From Panulirus ornatus (Eukaryota > Arthropoda > Malacostraca > Decapoda > Palinuridae), in contig NC_092286.1 in the NCBI RefSeq assembly GCF_036320965.1, forward strand, positions 27,441,189-27,505,188: 64,000 bases of DNA. Reading direction: 5' to 3'. Position numbers and translations under genes: made by a program. Positions 22,860-32,815 of this stretch are shown in pieces. The stretch's first letter is position 1. Each line of letters begins with the position of its first letter. The notes beneath the pieces were generated by a model. It had not been told where the DNA came from and did no database searches. It saw only the letters and a list, made by a program, of their open reading frames with translations.

Positions 22860-23766
22860 TAAATTGTGTGAAAGAAGAAAGTTAAGAGTAAATGTGAATA
22901 AGAGCAAGGTTATTAGGTACAGTAGGGTTGAGGGTCAAGTCAATTGGGAGGTGAGTTTGAATGGAGAAAAACTGGAGGAAGTGAAGTGTTTTAGATATCT
23001 GGGAGTGGATCTGGCAGCGCATGGAACCATGGAAGCGGAAGTGGATCATAGGGTGGGGGAGGGGGCGAAAATTCTGGGAGCCTTGAAGAATGTGTGGAAG
23101 TCGAGAACATTATCTCGGAAAGCAAAAATGGGTATGTTTGAAGGAATAGTGGTTCCAACAATGTTGTATGGTTGCGAGGTGTGGGCTATGGATAGAGTTG
23201 TGCGCAGGAGGATGGATGTGCTGGAAATGAGATGTTTGAGGACAATGTGTGGTGTGAGGTGGTTTGATCGAGTAAGTAACGTAAGGGTGAGAGAGATGTG
23301 TGGAAATAAAAAGAGCGTGGTTGAGAGAGCAGAAGAGGGTGTTTTGAAATGGTTTGGGCACATGGAGAGAATGAGTGAGGAAAGATTGACCAAGAGGATA
23401 TATGTGTCGGAGGTGGAGGGAACGAGGAGAAGAGGGAGACCAAATTGGAGGTGGAAAGATGGAGTGAAAAAGATTTTGTGTGATCGGGGCCTGAACATGC
23501 AGGAGGGTGAAAGGAGGGCAAGGAATAGAGTGAATTGGAGCGATGTGGTATACCGGGGTTGACGTGCTGTCAGTGGATTGAATCGAGGCATGTGAAACAT
23601 CTGGGGTAAACCATGGAAAGCTGTGTAGGTATGTATATTTGCGTGTGTGGACGTATGTATATACATGTGTATGGGGGTGGGTTGGGCCATTTCTTTCGTC
23701 TGTTTCCTTGCGCTACCTCGCAAACGCGGGAGACCGACAAAGCAAAAAAAAAAAAAAAAAAAAAAT
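22860..23766 (+). mobile_element. LINE-A copy, 5' truncated (A' copy)
   Basis: Duplicate of 14877-15783. One coding difference is visible: DLAAHGTMEA here against DLAADGTMEA. Same short 3' UTR and poly-A. Confidence 0.9.
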
Positions 23767-24890
23767 CTCCCATTCATGTGCACTCCTTCCCTGTAAGTAT
23801 CATTCAAATGTCTCTTTTTCCTCTTTCACAAACAACTTCACTTCTTTATCCCACCACTCACTACCCTTCCTAATCTGCCAAACTCCCACCTTTCTCATGC
23901 CACATGCATCTTTCGCACAAGCCATCACTGCTTCCCTAAAAACATCCCAATCCTTACCCACTCCTCTCATGTTATTTGCTCTCACCTTTTGCCATTCTAC
24001 ACTCAATCTCTCCTGGAACTTCCTCACACAAGTCTTCTTTCTGAGTTCACTTACTCTGACCACTCTCTTCTCAACATTCTCTCTTCCTTTTTGAAAACCT
24101 CTACAAATCTTTACCTTTGCCTCCACAAGATAGTGATCAAACATCGCTCCTACTGCCCCTCTCAATACATTAACATCCAAAAGTCTCTCTTTTACATGCC
24201 TATCAATTAACACATAATCCAATAATGCTCTCTGACTATCTCTCCTACTTACATACATATACTTATGTATATCTCTCTTTTTAAACCAGGTATTCCCAAT
24301 CACCAGTCTTTTTTCGGGATGCAAATCCATAAGCTCTTCACCATTTCCATTCGCAATACTGAATACACCATGTACACCAGTTATACCCACATTGGCTACA
24401 TTACTCACCTTTGCATTTAAATCACCTATCGCTAATACCTGGTCTCGTGAACCAAAGCTGCTGACACACTCACTCAGTTGCTCCCAAAACACTTTCCTCT
24501 CATGATCTTTCTTCTCATGACCGGATACATAAGCACCAACAATCACCCATCTCTCTCCATCCACATCAATCTAGAATTCATTTTCTTACACTATATCATA
24601 CACTCCCACAACTTCTGCCTCAGGAGTGGTGCTACTCCTTCCTTAGTTCTTGCCCTCTCACCAACCCCTGACTTTACTCCCAAGACTTTTCCAAACCATT
24701 CTTCCCCTTTACTCTTGAGCCTTGTTTCACTCAGAGCCAAAACATCCAGGTATCTTTCCTCAAACATAGTACCTATCTTTTTTTACTTCTTATCTTGGTT
24801 ACATCCACACACACTCAGACACACCCCAGTCTGAGCCTTTGAAGAGGATGAGGACTCCCTGCTTGATTCCTTCTGTTTCCCTATTTAGAA
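23767..24890 (-). pseudogene. LINE endonuclease domain fragment (A' copy)
   Basis: Duplicate of 15784-16905, open 24564-23800. It differs from the other copy at one residue (LMDLHPEK against LMDLRPEK). Same frame break near 24568. Confidence 0.87.
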
Positions 24891-25069
24891 AGAGAGTATA
24901 CTACTCACATATTTTATGTGGGTCATAAAAGGCTACTAAATGAAGCAGATGGGGGTTGTACACCCTACTCTTCATTTTATAGATTTCTAAATGATAGAAT
25001 AGAAAACAGAGGAGTGCTATTCCTCTTAGATGGCTCAGGCTAGGGTGTCTGAGTGTTTTGGGACAAAAA

Positions 25070-25480
25070 CATGAGGAGAAAGAGATAGGTGTTATGTCTG
25101 ATGAAGAGAAATCTAGATTTTTGAGCTATGAGTGTAACAAAGTTCAAAGGGAAGGGTAAAGAATGATTTGGAAATGTCTTTCAGGTAAAGTTAGGGCTTA
25201 ATGTGAGGGCAAGAACTATGGAAGGTGTAGTACTTCTACTAAAGGATGAGTTGTGGAAATGTGTGAGAAAGGTTAAGCAAGTGAGCTCCAGACAGGTATG
25301 GGTAAAAATGAAAGTCGATTGAGAGAGGTGGGTGATTATTAGTGCTGATGCACCTGGCCACATGAAAAGTGTTGAAGAGTGTTGAGTGTTTTGGGGGCAT
25401 GTACAGAAATGTATCGGCAGTTTTAATGCAGGATATTTGGTATTAGTGATACAAGCTCGCCATAGAAGCGATTCAAGTTA
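25070..25480 (+). pseudogene. Ancient LINE endonuclease fragment
   Basis: Plus strand, several frames: VRARTMEGVVLLLKDELWK, QVWVKMKVD, ERWVIISADAPGH. These correspond to TRAREGVAILLKQELWE, IWVKLKVD and ERWVIIGAYAPGHEK of copy 1. In-frame TGA and many indels. Confidence 0.7.
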
Positions 25481-25718
25481 GAGGTGAAAATCTCTGAACA
25501 AAAGCTGGGACTACAATGGCATCATGAATGGGGGTATTAATGACTTAAAGTTTACTTTGAATCTAGTGCCTAAATGGACAAGACTTGGGCATCCTTTTGC
25601 TTTGTGATTCAGTGGGTACTACTAATATTTCTCCAATTACCTTGCCTGACAATTTGACAAAGCTAAGCTCTAGTTTACATCAAAAACATTAAAATTCTTA
25701 ATGCTTCATTAAGCTTAC
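25481..25718. other. Intron sequence downstream of exon 3, nothing recognised
   Basis: No repeat or coding similarity seen. On the minus strand this begins with the exon 3 splice donor GTAAGC (25718-25713). Confidence 0.4.
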
Positions 25719-25916
25719 ATGTCTTTGGAGTAACATTTGAACAATATGTAACTGTGCTCTTTCCACTGCTCTGAGAAGTGGTGTCATGCCAAGGTTGTCC
25801 CTCATGTCCACATTACTCTTGCTGCCCAACAAAAAGAGCACAGCATCCCTGTGGCCCTGAGCTGCTGCATGATGCAGAGCAGTCTTGCCTTCACTGTCTT
25901 GAGCATCAACAGGTAC
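25719..25916 (-). CDS. Ankyrin-repeat host gene, exon 3 (two repeats)
   Basis: Exactly 198 bp, 66 codons, or two 33-residue ankyrin repeats. It is preceded on the minus strand by acceptor TTATTTACCAG and followed by donor GTAAGC, and is phase 0 on both sides. The peptide contains DSEGKTALHHAAAQGH, AVLFLLGSKSNVDMRD, NLGMTPLLRAVERAQLHIVQ and MLLQRH: the TALHHAA/TPLLRAV helix starts and the LLL-type second helices are typical of ankyrin repeats. It joins in frame to exon 2 (FIKK|VPVDAQ). No stop or frameshift, unlike everything around it. Ankyrin repeats bind proteins; the partner is unknown. The order with exons 1 and 2 vaguely resembles the N-terminus of ANKRD26/POTE-type proteins (from memory). 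Flanked by a LINE relic and a LINE-B copy. Confidence 0.88.
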
Positions 25917-26013
25917 CTGGTAAATAATGAGATATTATCTTTCAAATAATATATCAAAATCAATTCTACAAAAACTGAACATATAGGAAAAAAGTAATGG
26001 AACGCATAGCTTA
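25917..26013. other. Intron 2 acceptor region
   Basis: About 100 bp of unique intron between exon 3 and the tail of a minus-strand LINE-B copy. Holds the acceptor AG (25918-25917). Confidence 0.6.
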
Positions 26014-27101
26014 TTATTGTTATTTCATATCCAGTCGATGCCTCCTGTGTCAGTGAGGTAGTGCAAGGAAACAGATGAAATAATGGCCCAACCCACCCAC
26101 ATACACATGTATATACATAAACGCCCACACACACACACACACACACATATACATACCTATATATTTCAACGTATACATACACAGGCATATACATATATAC
26201 ACATGTACATATTCATACTTGCGGCTTTCATCCATTCCTGTCACCACCCCACCACATATGAAATAGCACCCCCTTCTCCCCACGCATGCACAAGGTCGTG
26301 CTAGGAAAAGACACCAAAGGCCACATTCATTCACACTCAGTCTCTAACCGTTATGTACAATGCACCGAAACCATGGCTTCCTTTCCACATCCAGGCCCTA
26401 CAAAACTTTCCATGGTTTACCCCAGACACTTTACATGCTCTAGTTCAATCCACTGATAGCACATTGACCCCAGTACACCACATTGTTCCAATTCACTCTA
26501 TTCCTTGCATGCCTTTCACCCTCCTGTATGTTCAGGCCCCGATAGCTCAAAATCTTTTTCACTCCATCCTTCCACCTCCAATTTGGTCTCCCATTTCTCC
26601 TCGTTCCTTCCACCTCTGACACATATATCCTCTTTGTCAATCTTTCCTCACTCATTCTCTCCATGTGACCAAACCATTTCAATACAAGCTCTTCTGCTCC
26701 CTCAACCACACTCTTTTTATTACCACACATCTCTCTTACCCTTTCATTACTTACTCGATCAAACCACCTCACACCACATATTGTCCTCAAACATCTCATT
26801 TCCATCACATCCACCCTCCTCTGCACAACCCTATCTATAGCCCATGCCTTGCAACCATATAACACTGTTGGAACCACTATTCCTTCAAACATACTCATTT
26901 TTGCTCTCTGAGATAACGTTCTTGCCTTCCACATATTCTTCAACACTCCCAGAACCTTCGCCCCTTCCACCACCCTGTGACTCACTTCCACTTCCATGGT
27001 TCCATCCAATGCCAAATCCACTCCCAGATATCTAAAACGCATCACTTCCTCCAGTTTTTCTTCATTCAAACTTTCCTCCCAATTGACTTGACCCTCAGCC
27101 C
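26014..27101 (-). mobile_element. LINE-B-like copy, 5' truncated, long 3' UTR
   Basis: Tail core at 26044-26070 (diverged), long 3' UTR to about 26430, C-terminal RT to 27101. Truncated right after the codons for AEGQVNWE, where the poly-A tail of the next copy upstream begins with no spacer. Older than LINE-A copies (LKARTLSQRAKMSM-type changes). Confidence 0.88.
26440..27101 (-). pseudogene. LINE RT C-terminal fragment
   Basis: Open from the truncation to 26440, ending CAISGLN then out of the usual NQGM. Contains RYLGVDLALDGTMEVEVSHR, VLYGCKAWAIDRVVQRRVDV, CLRTICGVRWFDRVSNERV, LKWFGHMERMSEERL, NGRPNWRWKDGVKKILSYRG. No EN and no RT motifs A-C. Confidence 0.85.
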
Positions 27102-27304
27102 TTTTTTTTTTTTTTTTTTTGCTTTGTCGCTGTCTCCCGCGTTTGCAAGTTAGCGCAAGGAAACAGACGAAAGAAATGGCCCAACCCACCCCCATACACA
27201 TGTATATACATACGTCCACACACGCAAAATATACATACCTACACAGCTTTCCATGGTTTACCCCAGACGCTTCACATGCCCCGATTCAATCCACTGACAG
27301 CACG

Positions 27305-28609
27305 TCAACCCCGGTATACCACATCGCTCCAATTCACTCTATTCCTTGCCCTCCTTTCACCCTCCTGCATGTTCAGGCCCCGATCACACAAAATCTTTTT
27401 CACTCCATCTTTCCACCTCCAATTTGGTCTCCCTCTTCTCCTCGTTCCCTCCACCTCCGACACATATATCCTCTTGGTCAATCTTTCCTCACTTATTCTC
27501 TCCATGTGCCCAAACCATTTCAAAACACCCTCTTCTGCTCTCTCAACCACGCTCTTTTTATTTCCACACATCTCTCTTACCCTTACGTTACTTCCTTGCT
27601 CAAACCACCTCACACCACACATTGTCCTCAAACATCTCATTTCCAGCACATCCATCCTCCTGCGCACAACTCTATCCATAGCCCACGCCTCGCAACCATA
27701 CAACATTGTTGGAACCACTATTCCTTCAAACATACTCATTTTTGCTTTCCGAGATAATGTTCTCGACTTCCACACATTCTTCAAGGCTCCCAGAATTTTC
27801 GCCCCCTCCCCCACCCTATGATCCACTTCCGCTTCCATGGTTCCATCTGCTGCCAGATCCACTCCCAGATATCTAAAACACTTCACTTCTTCCAGTTTTT
27901 CTCCATTCAAACTCACCTCCCAATTGACTTGACCCTCAACCCTACTGTACCTAATAACCTTGCTCTTATTCACATTTACTCTTAACTTTCTTCTTTCACA
28001 CACTTTACCAAACTCAGTCACCAGCTTCTGCAGTTTCTCACATGAATCAGCCACCAGCGCTGTATCATCAGCGAACAACAACTGACTCACTTCCCAAGCT
28101 CTCTCATCCCCAACAGACTTCATACTTGCCCCTCTTTCCAAAACTCTTGCATTCACCTCCCTAACAACCCCATCCATAAACAAATTAAACAACCATGGAG
28201 ACATCACACACCCCTGCCGCAAACCTACATTCACTGAGAACCAATCACTTTCCTCTCTTCCTACACGTACACATGCCTTACATCCTCGATAAAAACTTTT
28301 CACTGCTTCTATCAACTTGCCTCCCACACCATATATTCTTAATACCTTCCACAGAGCATCTCTATCAACTCTATCATATGCCTTCTCCAGATCCATAAAT
28401 GCTACATACAAATCCATTTGCTTTTCTAAGTATTTCTCACATACATTCTTCAAAGCAAACACCTGATCCACACATCCTCTACCACTTCTGAAACCACACT
28501 GCTCTTCCCCAATCTGATGCTCTGTACATGCCTTCACCCTCTCAATCAATACCCTCCCATATAATTTGCCAGAATACTCAACAAACTTATACCTCTGTAA
28601 TTTGAGCAC
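27305..28609 (-). pseudogene. LINE RT, motifs intact, one frameshift from EN
   Basis: Open 434 codons. RT motif A FMDLEKAYDRVDRDALW, B GLRQGCVMSPWLFNLFMDG, C LLFADDTALVADS, D/E and full C-terminus with the subfamily-A end NWSDVVYRG. A single base missing near 28570 (TTTGCCAGAATACTC against TTTACCAGGAATACTC) separates it from the upstream frame 29403-28546. WFEQGSNVRV replaces WFDRVSNVRV. Confidence 0.88.
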
Positions 28610-29403
28610 TCACTCTTATCCCCTTTGCCTTTGTACAATGGCACTATGCACGCATTCCGCCAATCCTCAGGCACCTCACCATGAGTCATACATACATTAA
28701 ATAACCTTACCAACCAGTCAACAATACAGTCACCCCCTTTTTTAATAAATTCCACTGCAATACCATCCAAACCTGCTGCCTTGCCGGCTTTCATCTTCCG
28801 CAAAGCTTTTACTACCTCTTCTCTTACATAAGTATACTTATGTATATCTCGCTTTTTAAACCAGGTATTCCCAATCATCAGTCCTTTTTCAGCACATAAA
28901 TCTCCAAGCTCTTCACCATTTCCATTTACAACACTGAACACCCCATGTATACCAATTATTCCCTCAACTGCCACATTACTCACCTTTGCATTCAAATCAC
29001 CCATCACTATAACCCGGTCTCGTGCATCAAAACCACTAACACACTCATTCAGCTGCTCCCAAAACACTTGCCTTTCATGATCTTTCTTCTCATGCCCAGG
29101 TGCATATGCACCAATAATCACCCATCTCTCTCCATCAACTTTCAGTTTTACCCATATTAATCGAGAATTTACTTTCTTACATTCTATCACGTACTCCCAC
29201 AACTCCTGTTTCAGGAGTACTGCTACTCCTTCCCTTGCTCTTGTCCTCTCACTAATCACTGCTTCCCTAAATATATCCCATTCCTTTCCCTTTCCCCTTA
29301 CGTCATTTGCTCTCACCTTTTGCCATTCTGCACACAATAACTCCTGGTACTTCCTCACACAAGTCTCCTTTCCAAGCTCACTTACTCTCACCACTCTCTT
29401 CAC
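28546..29403 (-). pseudogene. Chimeric LINE linker-EN-RT frame
   Basis: Open 285 codons but in scrambled order: linker (VSELGKETCVRKYQE), EN N-terminal half (SERTRAREGVAVLLKQELWE, IIGAYAPGHEKK, VIVMGDLNAKVSN, NTWFKKRDIHKY), then RT N-terminus (AGKAAGLDGIAVEF). EN residues downstream of HKYTYV, including LLDYVLIDRR and SDH, are missing, so EN activity is not expected. Confidence 0.85.
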
Positions 29404-29521
29404 CCCACAGCTATCAGTCAGTAAGGTTTAAAATGTTTGAGACACATGTAGCCATTCCAGATAAGGAAGAAATGGGAAAAAGGGAGGGAATACATACTAA
29501 AAATTGCTGGAGGGATTGCCA

Positions 29522-29757
29522 GAGGTAGTACTACTCCTTCTTTTGCTCTTGTCCTCTCACCAACCCCTTACTTTACTTCCAAAACATTCCCAAACCACTC
29601 TTCCCCTGTACCCTTGAGCTTCGTTTCACTCAGAACCAAATCTTCCAGGTTCCTTTCCTGAAACATACTACCTATCTCTTCTTTTTTCTCATCTTGGTTA
29701 CATCCACACACATTTAGACACCCCAATCCAAGCCTTTGAGGAGGATGAGCACATATA
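29522..29757 (-). pseudogene. LINE EN N-terminal fragment
   Basis: Frame open 29768-29568: RLGLGCLNVCGCNQDEKKEE, EERNLEDLVLSETKLKGTGE-type residues (E of LSETK present). Separated from the previous copy by about 115 bp of unrelated DNA (29404-29521). Confidence 0.8.
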
Positions 29758-29765
29758 AGGATGAG

Positions 29766-29807
29766 CACATATAATGTTCTCTCCCTGCAGGGAGAACATT
29801 ATATGTG
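29766..29807. other. Perfect 16-bp inverted repeat (hairpin)
   Basis: CACATATAATGTTCTC (29766-29781) and its exact reverse complement (29792-29807) enclose a 10-nt loop. An overlapping 14-nt palindrome CTCCCTGCAGGGAG lies at 29781-29794. Just before it, AGGATGAGCACATATA occurs twice in tandem. Placed right at the edge of an EN fragment. Confidence 0.85.
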
Positions 29808-30159
29808 ATATAAACCATTGGATGAAGTGATCATGCTATGCTCAAGTTTGAATATCTAGTAAAAAAACATAAATAAAAGAGATGAGACAAGACATGAAAA
29901 GGAGACTACAAGAACATCAGTAATTTCTATGGTAATGGAGACTGGGAATTGGAGTTCAGCTGGTGGGAACCAGGGCTTTGTGGTGCGAGTTTCAGGGGAA
30001 ATTTACAGTGAGTGAGTAAAGGCATAGGTAACTCAAGCCTGAAATACAGAGAGAATGGTAAAAAGAGAGAGGAAGTCATTAATTACAGTGTCAGAAAGCA
30101 GAGGAGCTTTGAGATGTGCGGTGGCAAAGATATAGTCGGCACTCCAGCCAGCCAGCATT
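29808..30159. other. Stretch before the CR1-like element; nothing firmly recognised
   Basis: Purine-rich plus strand. It may be the diverged EN-RT linker of the following CR1-like element, but no motif is clear. Confidence 0.3.
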
Positions 30160-30920
30160 TGCAAGGTGTAAGAAAGCATAGAATGAGTATACCAGGATGA
30201 GAAAGGAGGAACAAAGAAACCTTGAAAAGAACATTGTGGACAAGGCAGGTGAAAATCCAAAACTTTTCCATAAATTCATGGAGTCATTTGTCAGTCAATG
30301 AGCAGCTAATCAGGGTAAGGGATTCAGAGGGAATAATTGTAGAGGATGACGTAAGGATAACGAGGAACTGAATAACATGTTCAAAAGTGCTTTTCCCAGC
30401 AGAAAACACTATATTCCCGACACCAGGAGATAGAACAGGGGAGGTTTCGAAAATCAATGAGATTTCTAAAAGAGATATAACGGAATACTAAAAGGACTTG
30501 ACCCATACAAGGTTCATGGTCCTGATGACATTTCACCATATCTGCTAAAGATATGTACAGATACGCTGCATAAACCAACTGAATTACTGCTGAAAGTGAC
30601 TTGCGAGAGAGGCAAAAGTCCAAGGGAAAGGAAAAGGGTAGATGCCATACATATATACAAGAAAGGAGACTGGGAAAAGGCACTGAACTACAAACTGGTC
30701 TCACCAATGAGAAAAGATGATTAGAAACCAAGTGGATGACTTTCTTTTTTTTTTCTTTTTTTTTTTTTCATACTATTCGCCATTTCCCGCATTAGCGAGG
30801 TAGCGTTAAGAACAGAGGACTGGGCCTTTGAGGGAATATCCTCATATGGCCCCCTTCTCTGTTCCTTCTTTTGGAAAATTTAAAAAAAAATGAGAGGGGA
30901 GGATTTCCAGCCCCCCGCTC

Positions 30921-30977
<57 letters not shown>

Positions 30978-32030
30978 ATGACTTTCTATGTAAGAGAAAT
31001 TTTCTAAGTGAGTGACAGCATGGTTTTATTGAAAAGTCATTTGTAACTAACCTCTTAAAGTTTTACAAAAGAGTACTCAATTGTGGACAACAGGGAAAGC
31101 CAAGTGAATTGTCTGTATCTGCACTGCCAGTAAACATTTGACACTGTAATGTGTGGGAGGCTGATTAAGAAGCGGGATCATTAGGCAGAAATAAGGAGGA
31201 AACTCCTACAATGGATAGAAGATCATCTCAGTGGGAGGAAGCACATGATGCATGTTAGGTGAGCCTTTTCCAGATGGGTTGAGGTGACCGGTGGAGTGTT
31301 GGGGGGTTCAGTTCTTGGCCCTTACTCTTCTTGGTCTATGTGAATGACTTGTCTGAAGGTATAGAATCCTACCTGAATATGGTTGCATATGTGCAAAAAT
31401 CATGAGGGAAGTGAAAAGCAAAGAGGATAGCATCAACTTACAAAAGAACCTAAATAGACCCCAAAATTGGTCTAAAATGTGGTTGATGAAATTCAACCCA
31501 GCAAATGTCAAGTATCGAGGATGGGACAAAGCTAAAGATGGCTTCAATATGTCTGCTGGTAAATATTAGAATAGCTTTCAAATATATGGATAAGGAATTA
31601 TTTAGCAAGCTATTCATAATCTATATAAGGCTAATTCCAATTTGCTTCTACAGATTGGTCACTGCACCTAAATGAGCATAAAGAGCTCATAATGAAGGTC
31701 CAGAGAAAGCCAGCAAAGATCGTACTAGACTTGAGAGTCAAGTTACAGAAGGAGGAGTGAGGAGAATAAGGAGTGACCTGATCACAACCTTTAAGATTTA
31801 AAAAAAAGGTTGAGGTGGACATGAACATTTCGAGAGATGTAAGGATAGAACAAACAAAGTCATAATATTAAATTATGAACGAAAATTCGTTAATAAGGAT
31901 GCAATGAAATAGTTTTATAGTAAAAGAGTAGTGGATGAATGGAACAAAATGACAGGATGTGGTTAATGCAGACAGCGTTCATAAATTTAAGAGGTTGTAT
32001 GATAGTGGAGAATGTTCAAGAGATGGGGTC
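30160..32030 (+). pseudogene. CR1/Jockey-like LINE, RT to C-terminus, decayed
   Basis: Plus-strand pieces in several frames: EKNIVDKAGENPKLFHKFM, GPDDISPYLLKICTDTLHKP, PREWKRVDAIHIYKKGDWEK (the W-K...IYKKGD RT signature), NQVDDFLCKRNFLSE, GFIEKSFVTNLLKFY, LFLVYVNDLSEGIESYL (region following motif B), and near the end SDLITTFKI and SKRVVDEWNKMTG. The order matches CR1-type LINEs as known from many invertebrates. Stops and indels throughout. Interrupted by a SINE-like element (30746-30977); removing it and one copy of the duplicated target restores the frame QVDDFLCK. Confidence 0.75.
30736..30987 (-). mobile_element. SINE-like element with 10-bp TSD, carrying (TA)n at its 5' side
   Basis: TSD ATGACTTTCT at 30736-30745 and 30978-30987. 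Between them, in plus orientation: T-rich tail, CATACTATTCGCCATTTCCC, GCATTAGCGAGGTAGCG, TTTGGAAAATTT, GGATTTCCAGCCCCCCGCTC, then (AT)24 and ACACACA (30923-30977). The microsatellite is inside the duplicated target, so it entered with the element. The host CR1-like frame is continuous without the insert. Confidence 0.92.
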
Positions 32031-32059
32031 TCAAAAGTGGAAAAGTCCCTCCTTGTACA

Positions 32060-32815
32060 GTACAGACAGAAAAATGCTGAAACTGTGCATGCCACCACCT
32101 GCTTAATCACCACTCTCCCATACAACTTACCAGCCACGCTCAACATATTTGCATCTTATATGAACATTAATTTTTGTTCCCCTTTACAGTTAAACAGTGG
32201 CACTAAACAAACATTCTGTTAATCCTTAGGCACCTCATCATGAACTATCCAGTCAATAATACAGCCACCCCTTTCTTTAGAAATCCAACTGCAATCCCAT
32301 CAAAATCAGTTGCTTTCTGCACTTCATTTTTCACAAGGCTTTTCATGTGCAATGCTTTCACCACGTCTTGACTTTTCACCCAGCTACCTTCCATTACTTT
32401 CTCACTTCATAAAAATCCACGTCCAAAACATTTCATATGCCAACCTACCATCAGATACATCTAACAGCCCTTCAAAACACTCAAGCCATCTCCTTTGCAC
32501 CTCATTTCTGCCTTTTACTACTTCCCATTTAACCCTTCACCAATGTTCCCATTTGTTCCCGTTTTTCTTGCAATGTTAGCCTCTTTCCAAAACATTTTCT
32601 TATACTTAATGAAATCTGCTGATGCTCATTCACCCCAACTCTTACTTGCCATCTTATTTAGCCCCGGCTACTCCATCTTTATATCCCCTTCATATACCCT
32701 CAACTGCCACATTACCATATTATTTCAATGCTTGTCCCCTCCCTTAACACAATGGCATTATAGAGGCATTCTGCCAATCCTCAGGAACCTCACAATGTAC
32801 AAAATATATATATAT
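32060..32815 (-). pseudogene. Ancient RTE-type LINE, RT N-terminal and linker part
   Basis: Revcomp of 32100-32330 corresponds to the RT region around PLYKGKG..NYRGISLL and GLDGIAVEF in other copies. 32330-32700 corresponds to the linker. A further piece at 32735-32800 reads EVPEDWQNASIMPLC on the minus strand. Heavily mutated; a different, older subfamily. Confidence 0.7.

Larger units (their letters stand above)
22750..25068. repeat. Duplicated segment A' (matches 14770-17080)
   Basis: Second copy of segment A, with cleaner sequence at its right end. Contains LINE-A 3' part (22860-23766, frame 22864-23562), minus-strand EN part (23767-24890, frame 24564-23800) and the old SINE-like fragment (24893-25060). 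Offset from segment A is about 7,983 bp. Confidence 0.9.
27102..29403 (-). mobile_element. LINE-A copy, rearranged in its EN part
   Basis: Poly-A tail (27102-27120 as T), short 3' UTR, complete RT and C-terminus up to about 28800. At about 28827 the RT N-terminus (REEVVKALRKMK) is joined directly to EN codons for HKYTYV, deleting the EN end and the linker. At about 29255 EN codons (SERTRAREG) are preceded by linker codons (EWDIFREAVI), which normally lie downstream. The copy is therefore a patchwork of at least two templates. Confidence 0.88.

Noticed and set aside
27305..28609. A host telomerase or other domesticated RT gene
   Set aside because: The motif set, repeated copies, poly-A tails and 3' UTRs show ordinary LINE RT. 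No copy is intact over EN and RT.
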